Below, in pieces: positions 14,846 through 22,894 of a stretch of 24,873 nt of DNA (the first letter of the stretch is position 1; each line of letters starts with the position of its first letter). Origin of the DNA: an uncultured Bacteroidota bacterium. GTDB lineage: Bacteria; Bacteroidota; Bacteroidia; NS11-12g; UBA955. Made by a program: the position numbers and the translations under genes. The stretch lies in contig CAIRMY010000015.1 in assembly GCA_903879775.1 (NCBI GenBank), positions 1 through 24,873 of the forward strand. Direction: 5' to 3'. Below the pieces are notes generated by a model. That model saw nothing but the letters and a program-made list of their open reading frames with translations, did no database searches and was not told the origin of the DNA.

Positions 14846-16275
14846 TAGACGAAAATCAGGATTCTTTTTTTAGAGATAAGTTATTCGACTTAGAATCTCC
14901 TTTGAACGAAAAAGTTTCGTTTGAAGCGGTGATGGAAAAACGCAAGAAAAAACGCAGGGTTGTTTTTTGGTGGAATCCCAAAGTCTATGTGGTTGCTGGA
15001 TTGTTTGTGGTTGGAGGTTTGGCATTGTTCCTTTCAAATCCGTTCGAAAAAACGAACAAACCATTATCCACGAAAGAACTCACAACAAAAGCCACTGTTG
15101 TTGCTGCCGAAAAGAAATCTAAAGTGGTTAGCGATCAAACAATATCGACGTTAAAAGATCAAGATATTTTGTCGAGTCAATTGTCTGAAAAACAATTTGG
15201 ATTGAAATCAGATGAAGCTTCCCTCGATCTTCAAAAAAGAAGTCGCAAAAGTTTAGCGCTGGGTAACAATGCAGCGGTTGTAAATTCTTTGCGTCACAAT
15301 AAATCAAATAGAAGAGGGTTTTCATATCAAGATCAACAACAAGATATTACAGAAGCTCAAATCTTTGAAACGGGTAAAGAATATCTGAATTTAGATCGTT
15401 CAAAATCTAGACAATATAAATTAGGTCAACAATTTGAGACTAAATCAACTGCGGAAGAAACGTATACATGGAACAATGTTTTTGACGTCATTCGTTCGAA
15501 AAGACCAAATGCATTTAGATTTAATTTCCCTGAATTTAATTTAGCTTCATTTAACATCGATTTAGATGGAAAAGAAAGACCTGTAAAATTGAAATTGAGA
15601 CCTTCGAAATGGTTTGCTGAACTATCAGTAATTACTGGAAGTAACAACACAATTAATTTTGAAGACAATGTACCTCTAAGTATTTTGGGTACACAATACA
15701 TGGCCCAATACCAATTATTAATCTTAAAAGATTTGGAAAATGGTTCTATGTTCGGTGCTGGGGTTCAATATTCAGAATGGGTTGGAAATGGACAATGGCA
15801 GTTGAATAAAAATGAAATGGTTAGGGAAATCAAAAATGTGAAAGTTTTAGTTTCTGCCCCTTGGGAACCAAAAAAATATATCACCATCGCTGATACATCG
15901 TTCAAAGCTGTGAATAATGTTCAGGTAGGAAATATTGAATATAGAATCGATAAAATATCCTTCCCATTGGCCTACCGGTTTTATACTCAAATTGCGAAAA
16001 CTCCAATTCGATTGGCAGTGCATTTAGCTCCAGGGTATACAACTGTAAATTCTGGTCAATATTTCAACACCACAGATTATCATATGATAGAACAAACAAG
16101 TCACATGACAATAGATGGCCGTATTTCATTAGGGCCAATGATTCCAATTTCAAAGAAATGGACGTTTGTCATTGAACCATCGCTGATCTATCAATCGTAT
16201 TTATCTGATAACAATACCAATGTGAATGGCAAATTCTTCACCGGTTTGGGAATTGCTATTTTACGTCAATTTTAA
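14842..16275 (+). CDS. Dual-membrane anti-sigma-like protein: cytoplasmic domain, inner-membrane helix, linker, outer-membrane barrel
   Basis: 477 residues with four zones. 1-45: charged cytoplasmic segment (FFRDKLFDLESPLNEKVSFEAVMEKRKKKRR) suited to bind the sigma factor encoded just upstream. 46-65: a single transmembrane helix (VYVVAGLFVVGGLALFL) after a positive stretch. ~66-245: Ser/Lys/Gln/Asp-rich, low-complexity, presumably periplasmic. ~250-477: repeated amphipathic strands (WFAELSVITG, MFGAGVQYSEWVG, SFPLAYRFYTQI, IRLAVHLAPGY, DGRISLGPMIP, FVIEPSLIYQSYL) ending in terminal Phe, the outer-membrane barrel signature. There is no cleavable signal peptide. The layout matches the dual membrane-spanning anti-sigma (Dma) proteins described in Bacteroides thetaiotaomicron. 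Homology to them is inferred from layout, not aligned. Confidence 0.8.
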   Translation: MIDENQDSFFRDKLFDLESPLNEKVSFEAVMEKRKKKRRVVFWWNPKVYVVAGLFVVGGLALFLSNPFEKTNKPLSTKELTTKATVVAAEKKSKVVSDQTISTLKDQDILSSQLSEKQFGLKSDEASLDLQKRSRKSLALGNNAAVVNSLRHNKSNRRGFSYQDQQQDITEAQIFETGKEYLNLDRSKSRQYKLGQQFETKSTAEETYTWNNVFDVIRSKRPNAFRFNFPEFNLASFNIDLDGKERPVKLKLRPSKWFAELSVITGSNNTINFEDNVPLSILGTQYMAQYQLLILKDLENGSMFGAGVQYSEWVGNGQWQLNKNEMVREIKNVKVLVSAPWEPKKYITIADTSFKAVNNVQVGNIEYRIDKISFPLAYRFYTQIAKTPIRLAVHLAPGYTTVNSGQYFNTTDYHMIEQTSHMTIDGRISLGPMIPISKKWTFVIEPSLIYQSYLSDNNTNVNGKFFTGLGIAILRQF

Positions 16276-16300
16276 AATTACTTGTTTTAAATATTTAATT

Positions 16301-16329
16301 GGGGGGACACTTTATGTGTCTCCTTTTTT
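16301..16329 (+). terminator. Terminator after the sigma/anti-sigma operon
   Basis: Stem GGGGACAC with GTGTCTCC (one G-U pair), five-base loop TTTAT, then CTTTTTTG. The T-run merges into the start of the arsR promoter: its final TTTG (16327-16330) sits where the -33 element would be. Confidence 0.75.
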
Positions 16330-16358
16330 GTTTGTTTTGAATTCTTATCGTAATATTG
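16327..16358 (+). promoter_or_regulatory. Predicted arsR promoter: TTTG - 20 bp - TAATATTG
   Basis: TTTG at 16327-16330 and TAATATTG at 16351-16358 (one mismatch to TAnnTTTG) are 20 bases apart, the Bacteroidota spacing. The -7 box ends 12 bases before the arsR ATG and fills the spacer of the operator dyad, so a bound repressor would block polymerase. Confidence 0.55.
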
Positions 16359-16369
16359 CGATAAGAATT
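16340..16369. promoter_or_regulatory. ArsR operator: 30-bp dyad
   Basis: Perfect 11-bp arms AATTCTTATCG (16340-16350) and CGATAAGAATT (16359-16369) around TAATATTG, whose inner AATATT is itself palindromic. It ends one base before the arsR start codon. Position, symmetry and size fit autorepression by a dimeric ArsR-family regulator. Confidence 0.75.
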
Positions 16370-16370
16370 T

Positions 16371-16712
16371 ATGGGAAAAAGTAAAACTGAGCATTTTTCG
16401 GAAGCTACAAACGAATTGTCGGCCATTGGGAAATGTATTTCGCATCCGGCAAGAATTGCAATTATTGAGTATTTGCTTAAGTCGGAAAGTTGCATTTGCG
16501 GCGACATCGTTGCAAGTTTACCATTGTCGCAAAGCACGGTATCGCAGCACTTGAAGGAATTAAAATCGATTGGGTTAATCAAAGGTGAAATTTCAGGACC
16601 AAACGTTTGTTATTGCATCGACGTAAATCAATGGAACTTTATCCAACAAAAATTAGGAGCTTTTTTCAATCAAGTTCCAAAATCAATGGAATGCGAAACT
16701 GATTGTTGTTGA
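16371..16712 (+). CDS. arsR: ArsR-family metalloregulator
   Basis: 113-residue winged-helix repressor of the arsenic operon that follows. The N-terminal KCISHPARIAIIEYLL is the typical ArsR helix; the recognition region PLSQSTVSQHLKELKSIGLI (51-70) is the helix-turn-helix plus wing. The metalloid site is visible as Cys41-x-Cys43 (ESCICGD), at the place of the classical ELCVCDL motif. Additional cysteines are Cys22, Cys80, Cys82, Cys108 and a terminal vicinal pair Cys112-Cys113 that may form or complete the As(III) site. It probably represses its own operon through the dyad at 16340-16369. Followed 31 bases later by the DUF6428 gene. Confidence 0.92.
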   Translation: MGKSKTEHFSEATNELSAIGKCISHPARIAIIEYLLKSESCICGDIVASLPLSQSTVSQHLKELKSIGLIKGEISGPNVCYCIDVNQWNFIQQKLGAFFNQVPKSMECETDCC

Positions 16713-16718
16713 TTCAAT

Positions 16719-16729
16719 GTCCCTCAAAA
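16719..16729 (+). repeat. Copy of 11-base word GTCCCTCAAAA (between arsR and the DUF6428 gene)
   Basis: Exact copy, intergenic, six bases after the arsR stop, followed by an A-rich leader to the next ATG. It sits in the operon's internal gap with no obvious promoter role. Confidence 0.7.
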
Positions 16730-16743
16730 AATAAAAAAAGAAT

Positions 16744-17217
16744 ATGAAATTACTGGAATTTATAGAATCGTTAAAAGGCATGCAAAGTTTAACTTTCAGA
16801 TTGCCAACTGGGGAAGCCATTCCTGCGCATTTTCACATCACAGAAGCTGGTGTTGTAACAAAAAATTACATTGATTGTGGCGGTACCAAGCGTGTGGAAT
16901 CGAAAATTGTCTTTCAAATTTGGGTTGCAGATGATACGGATCACCGATTGAAAGCAGAGAAATTATTGGGAGTGATTGAAATGGCGGAAGCCATACATGG
17001 ATACCAAGATTTGGAAGTTGAATTTGAGTATCAAGGCGAAACCATTTCCACTTATGGAATTCAAAATTCTTTAGGTCAATTTTTGTTTGTAAATAAGTTT
17101 ACAGATTGTTTGGCAAAAGACAAATGTGGGATTCCAGAATATAAAACCAAGAAGAATTTGGCAGATTTAACTCCATCGAATGGATCTAGCTGCACGCCAG
17201 GCGGAGGCTGTTGTTAA
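16744..17217 (+). CDS. DUF6428 family protein of the arsenic operon
   Basis: 157 residues, no biochemical function known to me; the family is recognised from its consistent place beside arsR in Bacteroidota arsenic operons. Seen: an N-terminal helix LLEFIESLKGM, then LPTGEAIPAHFHITEAG, the segment NYIDCGGTKR (Cys45), VFQIWVADDTDHRL and AEKLLGVIEMAE. The C-terminus has Cys122 and Cys128, then a Cys-rich tail SSCTPGGGCC with Cys150, 156 and 157. A cysteine tail also ends the neighbouring ArsR. A role in arsenite handling, delivery or sensing is an inference from operon position and cysteine content. Its stop is two bases before the next ATG. Confidence 0.75.
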   Translation: MKLLEFIESLKGMQSLTFRLPTGEAIPAHFHITEAGVVTKNYIDCGGTKRVESKIVFQIWVADDTDHRLKAEKLLGVIEMAEAIHGYQDLEVEFEYQGETISTYGIQNSLGQFLFVNKFTDCLAKDKCGIPEYKTKKNLADLTPSNGSSCTPGGGCC

Positions 17218-17219
17218 GG

Positions 17220-18692
17220 ATGAAAAACATATTGGTCTTGTGCACAGGCAATAGTTGCAGAAGTCAACTTGCCGAAGGATATTTAAGGCTTTTTGCCAAA
17301 GATTTAGCCCAAGTTTATAGTGCGGGTATTGAAACCCATGGTGTGAATCCGAATGCCATAGCAACCATGCATCGCGATGGGTTGGATATTTCTGAACATA
17401 CATCTAACCATGTTGATGAATACGCAGGAATTGATTTTGATTACATTATCACGGTTTGCGACAATGCAAAAGAAAACTGTCCTTATTTTCCAAGTAAAGC
17501 GGAAAGATTTCATTTTAATTTTCCTGATCCTGCTAAGTTTCAAGGAACAGCTGAAGAAACGGAAATTGAGTTTGATCGGGTGAGGGATATGATAAAAGAA
17601 TACTGCAAGAATTTTGTGATGAATACGTTACAGCCTGCATGTGTTCCAACAGGGGATAAACGTAAATCGTTGGGATTTTTGGATCGCTATTTAACGATGT
17701 GGATATTCATGGCCATGGGTTTAGGTGTTGCCATTGGATATTTATTTCCTTCTGAAATTGCTGCTTACAATTTGAGTCAGAGCGGAACCACAAATCTCCC
17801 ACTTGCTATTGGGTTGATATTGATGATGTTCCCGCCTTTGGCGAAGGTGAAATACGAGAAAATGGGAGAAGTTTTTAGCAATAAGAAGGTATTGGCAACA
17901 TCGCTGCTTTTGAATTGGGTGATTGGTCCTATTTTAATGTTTGCACTAGCCTTAATCTTTTTGCATGACAAACCAGATTACATGGTTGGATTAATCTTAA
18001 TTGGTTTGGCCCGATGCATTGCAATGGTGATTGTATGGAATGAACTGGCAGAAGGGAATAGAGAATATGCCGCAGGATTGGTGGCTTTGAATAGTGTTTT
18101 TCAAGTCTTGTTTTTTAGCGCTTATGCCTATATTTTCATTGGGGTATTGCCATACTATTTTGGTGTTGTTGGAAGTGCCATAGAGATTAGCATGCTTGAA
18201 GTTGCCAAAACTGTGGGCTTATATTTAGGGGTTCCTTTTTTACTTGGTTTTGTTACAAGATATACTTTTATAAAATGGAAAGGTGAGGAGTGGTATACCC
18301 AAAAAGTGATTCCAAAGATATCTCCAATTACGTTGGTTGCATTGTTGTTAACCATTGTGTTTATGTTTAGTTTGAAGGGTGAAACCATCATTCAAATTCC
18401 GTTGGATACTTTGTACATAGCAATCCCGTTGTTGATTTATTTCATCTTGATGTTTGGGGTGAGTTTCCTCTTAGGCAAATGGTTAGGCGCTGATTATAGT
18501 CAAACTGCTGCCATTTCATTTACCGCTGCTGGTAACAATTTTGAATTGGCCATTGCAGTTGCCATAGGTGTTTGGGGCATTGGAAGTGCGCAAGCATTTA
18601 CAGGAGTTGTGGGTCCATTGGTTGAAGTACCTGCCCTTATTGGTTTGGTGAATGTTGCATTTTGGTTTAAAAAGAAATTGTTTCCTAACTAA
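17220..18692 (+). CDS. Fused arsenate reductase (ArsC, thioredoxin type) and ACR3 arsenite efflux pump
   Basis: One 490-residue reading frame with two complete enzymes. Residues 1-~135: low-molecular-weight phosphatase-type ArsC with the P-loop CTGNSCRS (Cys8, Arg14), CDNAKENC (Cys80, Cys87, the redox relay pair) and the acid DP at 103-104. Residues ~136-151 form a short linker; ~152-490 are ACR3 (GFLDRYLTMWIFMAMGLG) with ten hydrophobic helices, the pump cysteine Cys266 in GLARCIAMVIVWN and the essential-type Glu469 in VEVPALIGL. Arsenate would be reduced and the arsenite exported by one protein. The chosen ATG at 17220 follows GGAGG at 17203-17207; the upstream in-frame TTG at 17211 adds three residues and overlaps the previous stop. 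The junction is a continuous reading frame. Confidence 0.9.
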   Translation: MKNILVLCTGNSCRSQLAEGYLRLFAKDLAQVYSAGIETHGVNPNAIATMHRDGLDISEHTSNHVDEYAGIDFDYIITVCDNAKENCPYFPSKAERFHFNFPDPAKFQGTAEETEIEFDRVRDMIKEYCKNFVMNTLQPACVPTGDKRKSLGFLDRYLTMWIFMAMGLGVAIGYLFPSEIAAYNLSQSGTTNLPLAIGLILMMFPPLAKVKYEKMGEVFSNKKVLATSLLLNWVIGPILMFALALIFLHDKPDYMVGLILIGLARCIAMVIVWNELAEGNREYAAGLVALNSVFQVLFFSAYAYIFIGVLPYYFGVVGSAIEISMLEVAKTVGLYLGVPFLLGFVTRYTFIKWKGEEWYTQKVIPKISPITLVALLLTIVFMFSLKGETIIQIPLDTLYIAIPLLIYFILMFGVSFLLGKWLGADYSQTAAISFTAAGNNFELAIAVAIGVWGIGSAQAFTGVVGPLVEVPALIGLVNVAFWFKKKLFPN

Positions 18693-18709
18693 AGATTAAA
18701 AGATCTGAG

Positions 18710-18744
18710 AAAAAGCCATTTGATTGATTTCAAATGGCTTTTTT
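18710..18744 (+). terminator. Terminator of the arsenic operon
   Basis: Perfect 14-bp stem AAAAAGCCATTTGA (18710-18723) with its complement (18730-18743), six-base loop, A-run before and T-run after. It is close to symmetric, so it may work in both directions. It lies 17 bases past the stop. Confidence 0.9.
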
Positions 18745-18837
18745 AGTGCTATTTATAGTTTAATTGTTACAAGGTGTTTAAATTGTAAGATTGAATGTTG
18801 GAGCATTTATTTTTCGCACAAATGAGAATCTTTTTAT

Positions 18838-18861
18838 ATCATAAAATCTAACTTTTATGAT
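18838..18861. repeat. AT-rich inverted repeat upstream of the M13 peptidase
   Basis: Perfect 9-bp arms ATCATAAAA and TTTTATGAT with a 6-base spacer, 80 bases before the peptidase start. The rest of 18745-18941 shows no exact TAnnTTTG box. A regulator site or chance AT palindrome are both possible. Confidence 0.3.
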
Positions 18862-18941
18862 TTTAACCAAGATAATCATGCCGTTCGTCGTATCCAAATT
18901 GAAAATCACATTCTAAGATAATATATTGCAACTATATTCTT

Positions 18942-20972
18942 ATGAGAAAAACATTTATTGGGCTTTTAGGAGCTACTTTTTTAACAGCATTTGTATCCAC
19001 TGCAGATTACCATGCTTTGGAGTTGAGTTACATGGATACAACTGTTTCAGCAGCCGATGATTTTTACAATTTTGTAAACGGTAAATGGATGCAACAAACA
19101 AGTATACCAAACGATAGAAGTCGTTGGGGTTCATTTGATGAACTCGGAAAACGTGCCGACAGCATGAGTTTGGCGGTGCTAGATGAAGCCATGAAAAGTG
19201 GCAAATATGCTGAAAGTACCGATCAAGGAAAAGCGGTGATGCTTTATGAATCTGTGATGGATGTTGAAAGTAGAAACAAGCAGGGCATTGCACCTGTGAA
19301 GCCATATTTAGATGAAATTTTATCCCTTAAAAATTTAAAAGCGCTTAACAAGTATATTGTAAAATATGCTTCGATGGGTGAAAATACACTATTTGATTTG
19401 GGAATAGATGCAGATGCAAAAAACAGCAATAAAAATGTTGTGAGCATTGGCATTACGGGACTTGGATTGCCTGACAGGGATTTTTATTTGAAAACAGATG
19501 AAAAGAGTGTTGGCATTCAAACAAAATACAAACAATTCATTGAAGATGTGTTTGTTAAATTTGGAACCGATGCTGCGCTTGCCAAATCAAACGCTGAGAA
19601 AATTTATGCATTTGAAAAGTCATTGGCAGAGCCAATGCTAACCCGTGAAATGCGTCGTGATCCCGTTTTACAATACAATCCTACTTCAACAAAATCTTTG
19701 GCTCAAATATTGAGTTGTTTTGATTTGAAGGGACAATTAAAAGCCTTGAAAATCAACCCAGATACCATTATTGTTGGTCAGCCTAAATTCTTAACGGCAA
19801 TGAATGATTTGGTTAAGAAGTCTGATTTTAATACTGTAAAAGCATTTTTTACTTGGTCAACCATGCGTGGAAGCTTGGGGTTGTTGAGTGAAGACCTTGA
19901 GAAATTATCATTTTCCTTTTATGGTCAAACTTTACGTGGGGTGCCAGCGCAAAAGGCTCTTAAAGAAAGAGCATTGGGAGTTGTCAATGGAATTACGGGA
20001 GAAGCCTTGGGTAAGTTATACGTAGAAAAATACTTCCCGAATGAAGCAAAAGTTGTAGCAAAACAAATGGTTGAAGATATCATTCAGGCATATAGGGTTC
20101 GAATTAAGAACTTAGATTGGATGAGTGCTCCTACAAAAGCGAAAGCCCTTTTAAAATTAGATAAATTGATGGTGAAAATTGGTTTCCCTGATAAATGGAA
20201 GGATTATAGCAAATTAGAAATAAAGAATTATAAATTGGGTGGAAGCTATTATCAAAACATGATCAATGCTTCTAAATTTATGATTGCCAACAATATGGCT
20301 AAATTTGGTAAGCCAGTTGATAAAACTGAATGGTATATGTCGCCACAAACGGTGAATGCATATTACAATCCTTCATTCAACGAGATTGTTTTCCCAGCGG
20401 CTATTTTACAACCTCCCTTCTTTGATTTCAGAAACGATCCTGCTGTGAATTACGGTGGAATTGGAGCTGTAATTGGACATGAAATTTCACATGGATTTGA
20501 CGATCAAGGTGCGCAATTCGATGAAAATGGCAACTTGGTTAACTGGTGGACAGAAGCTGATGCAGCTGCATTTGCAGAAAGAGGCAAGAAATTAATTGCT
20601 CAGTTCGATGGTTTTGAAGCTTTGCCTGGTAAATTTGTCAATGGTGCATTTACACAAGGCGAGAACATTGGTGATTTAGGTGGGGTAGCATCGGCATACG
20701 ATGGTTTGCACCTTCATTTGATGAATAAAAAAGTTGGATTGATTGATGGATATACCCAGGATCAAAGATTCTTTTTAAGTTGGGCAACCATTTGGAGATC
20801 TAAAATTAGAGATGCAGAATTGGCGATGCGTTTGATGACGGATCCACATTCTCCTGGATATTTCAGAGCCATCGGTCCTTTGCAAAATCATGAAGGATTC
20901 TACAAGGCATTCAATGTGAAGCCAGGAAATAAAATGTATAGGTCAGAGGCAGACCGAGTGATAATTTGGTAA
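18942..20972 (+). CDS. M13-family zinc metallopeptidase (neprilysin/PepO-like), exported
   Basis: 676 residues. Signal peptide at 1-~20 without a lipobox cysteine, so soluble periplasmic or secreted. The M13 N-terminal domain covers about 35-430 (DDFYNFVNGKWM, near 40-50, is typical). The catalytic domain carries NAYYNPSFNEIVFPAAILQ (472-490), zinc motif HEISH at 513-517 and the second metal motif ENIGDLGG at 574-581, and ends in DRVIIW. All catalytic residues are present; length matches bacterial members. Such enzymes cleave short peptides. Upstream is the arsenic operon terminator, downstream a terminator overlapping the next gene, so it is probably monocistronic. Substrate unknown. Confidence 0.94.
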   Translation: MRKTFIGLLGATFLTAFVSTADYHALELSYMDTTVSAADDFYNFVNGKWMQQTSIPNDRSRWGSFDELGKRADSMSLAVLDEAMKSGKYAESTDQGKAVMLYESVMDVESRNKQGIAPVKPYLDEILSLKNLKALNKYIVKYASMGENTLFDLGIDADAKNSNKNVVSIGITGLGLPDRDFYLKTDEKSVGIQTKYKQFIEDVFVKFGTDAALAKSNAEKIYAFEKSLAEPMLTREMRRDPVLQYNPTSTKSLAQILSCFDLKGQLKALKINPDTIIVGQPKFLTAMNDLVKKSDFNTVKAFFTWSTMRGSLGLLSEDLEKLSFSFYGQTLRGVPAQKALKERALGVVNGITGEALGKLYVEKYFPNEAKVVAKQMVEDIIQAYRVRIKNLDWMSAPTKAKALLKLDKLMVKIGFPDKWKDYSKLEIKNYKLGGSYYQNMINASKFMIANNMAKFGKPVDKTEWYMSPQTVNAYYNPSFNEIVFPAAILQPPFFDFRNDPAVNYGGIGAVIGHEISHGFDDQGAQFDENGNLVNWWTEADAAAFAERGKKLIAQFDGFEALPGKFVNGAFTQGENIGDLGGVASAYDGLHLHLMNKKVGLIDGYTQDQRFFLSWATIWRSKIRDAELAMRLMTDPHSPGYFRAIGPLQNHEGFYKAFNVKPGNKMYRSEADRVIIW

Positions 20973-21003
20973 GCTCCCAATAGCAACGTTTTTTAAACAA
21001 ATT

Positions 21004-21051
21004 ACGTCTAATCAGTATGGATTTATTCAGACTGGTTAGACGTTTTTTTTT
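21004..21051 (+). terminator. Strong terminator overlapping the next gene's start codon
   Basis: Arms 21004-21019 and 21028-21043 pair over 16 positions with one G-U and one mismatch, followed by eight more T (21044-21051). The ATG of the following gene (21017) is at the end of the 5' arm and its signal-peptide codons run through the loop, 3' arm and T-run. Confidence 0.85.
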
Positions 21052-22885
21052 ACCTCGTGTTTTTGTGTTTTTAGGCACATTGTTATTCTCAACGCTTGGG
21101 AATGCACAGTTAAATAAACCCAATGCAACTGCTTACAATCATTATAATGATTTGTATTACATTACGAATTACTTAGGTCAATCGGTGGTAAAAATGGATC
21201 GATTTGGAAATAAGTCATATTTTGTTCAGAATTTAACTGCGCCTAACAATCTCATTTTTGCAGATTTTCCATTTGGACCAGCATTTATAGTTTTAGATAG
21301 CACCCAAGCAAAAGTTTTTGATACCTCCGGGAATTCCATTTCAACAGTTTCAATTTCCAATGCCAAGAAATTGCAAGATTTGGTTTATGATTCTGCAAAC
21401 AAGGTCATTTATACAACAGATGTAATTCGAGGGGTCATATACAAAACAACATTTGGCGCAGCTCCTAACTATTCACCAACGACTACTGTTTGGGTTTCTG
21501 GCGTTTCACATCCCTCAAATATCATATTACAATTAAAGCAGAACAGAATTTTGTTTGTACAAGATACATTGAATTCAAACTTAATGGCTGTTGATTTGAC
21601 TTCGGCAAATGTAACGGTGCTAAGAAGCACGGGGTTGAGCAATTTAACGGGTTTGGCACAAGATTCTGAGGGGAATTATTATATCAGTTCTCAATACGAA
21701 AAGGCCATTTATCAATGGAACCAATATTTAACAGGATCGCCAAAAAAAGTGGTTGGTGAACCAAAGCCAGGAGACATTACCGTGAATTCTGCAAAAGATG
21801 AATGGGTTTATTGTTGCATTTTATGCGGAACAGTATATGTTTCTCGATTGCATACGTTTGGTCCAGCAAGTGAAATCATGGGCTGCCCTGGAGATTCACT
21901 CGATGTTTATAGAAATCCTTTGGTGAAACAATTGGGGACATTTGCCGATGGCAATCAATTCATCTTAGAATTGAGTTCGGCAAGTGGGAATTTTGATTCA
22001 TCTATGGTACTTGAGGTGGTTTCAGACACATTACAGCCTGCCTTTCAGAGAATAAAAATTCCAAATCATTTAGTTGGAAGCAAAAAATATAGATATCGTT
22101 ACCGCAGCACCAAACCCGCCGCTATTGGGTTTTTTGAGTTGTTGTATTTAAGTGATCAACCCCAAGAGCAATTTGCAGTGGATTCAATGCCATTTTGCGG
22201 TCATGGAGAAGAATATTTGGTTCCCAAAGACACCCAATTTGTGTATCAATATTGGAGCACTCCATTGGGATTTAAGGATTCAAGTAAAACCATTTATCAG
22301 GTTTCGAAAACATCAGAATGGGTGTATTTGAAATCAAAAAATGGCGATGGTTGCGTGGCTTATGATTCAGTGTTTACTTATCCAAGATTCAGTCAGAATC
22401 CTAAGTTGCAATTGAAATCAGATTCTATTCTATACTGTAAGGATTTACCATCAAATGCTCGATATTTTCTTTGGCGATGTAACGATACGATGTTGATGGA
22501 CACGACAAAAGAAATTGTTGTTCGAAAAACGGGGCATTATACGTTAAGTTTTGTATCTAAAACCACCAATGATTGCGATTATGTTACTGATTCACTGTAT
22601 GTAAAATATGTTCCCAAGCCCATTTCAAACATCAGTGGTTTTGAAGATTTTTCAGTGAATGTATTTCCATCCCCAACAAAAAACAAGGTTCAAATAGTTG
22701 CCAACGAAATGATTAAAGAAATCAATGTGTTTAACGCCTTGGGGGAAATTGTTTTAAAGCAAAATTTCAATCAAGTTGATGGTGAAATTGATTTAGAAAC
22801 ACTTGAAAGTGGTGTTTATGTGATTCAAATTCAATGTTCTAATGGTGCTGTATTTTCTAAAAGAATGATCAAATTAAATCAATAA
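21017..22885 (+). CDS. T9SS-secreted protein with beta-propeller-like N-terminus and Por sorting domain
   Basis: 622 residues, function unknown. Signal peptide (basic LVRRFFLPR, then hydrophobic core VFVFLGTLLFSTLGNAQ, cleavage near 31). Residues ~35-290 have repeated YDS/NHL-like short blades (YNDLYYITNYLG, LVYDSANKVIYTTD, GNYYISSQYEKAIYQWN), suggesting a propeller. The middle is Cys-containing and Ig-like. The last ~75 residues (NVFPSPTKNKVQI, INVFNALGEIVL, GVYVIQIQCSNG, KRMIKLNQ) are a type-A Por C-terminal sorting domain that directs export by the type IX system and cleavage at the surface. The chosen ATG lies within a terminator hairpin; no other start preserves a full signal peptide. 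Confidence 0.82.
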   Translation: MDLFRLVRRFFLPRVFVFLGTLLFSTLGNAQLNKPNATAYNHYNDLYYITNYLGQSVVKMDRFGNKSYFVQNLTAPNNLIFADFPFGPAFIVLDSTQAKVFDTSGNSISTVSISNAKKLQDLVYDSANKVIYTTDVIRGVIYKTTFGAAPNYSPTTTVWVSGVSHPSNIILQLKQNRILFVQDTLNSNLMAVDLTSANVTVLRSTGLSNLTGLAQDSEGNYYISSQYEKAIYQWNQYLTGSPKKVVGEPKPGDITVNSAKDEWVYCCILCGTVYVSRLHTFGPASEIMGCPGDSLDVYRNPLVKQLGTFADGNQFILELSSASGNFDSSMVLEVVSDTLQPAFQRIKIPNHLVGSKKYRYRYRSTKPAAIGFFELLYLSDQPQEQFAVDSMPFCGHGEEYLVPKDTQFVYQYWSTPLGFKDSSKTIYQVSKTSEWVYLKSKNGDGCVAYDSVFTYPRFSQNPKLQLKSDSILYCKDLPSNARYFLWRCNDTMLMDTTKEIVVRKTGHYTLSFVSKTTNDCDYVTDSLYVKYVPKPISNISGFEDFSVNVFPSPTKNKVQIVANEMIKEINVFNALGEIVLKQNFNQVDGEIDLETLESGVYVIQIQCSNGAVFSKRMIKLNQ

Positions 22886-22894
22886 TTCAAATTA

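Noticed and set aside
14312..18692. Sigma and ars loci considered as a transferred island
   Set aside because: No flanking repeats, tRNA, integrase or visible base-composition change; both loci are common in this phylum.
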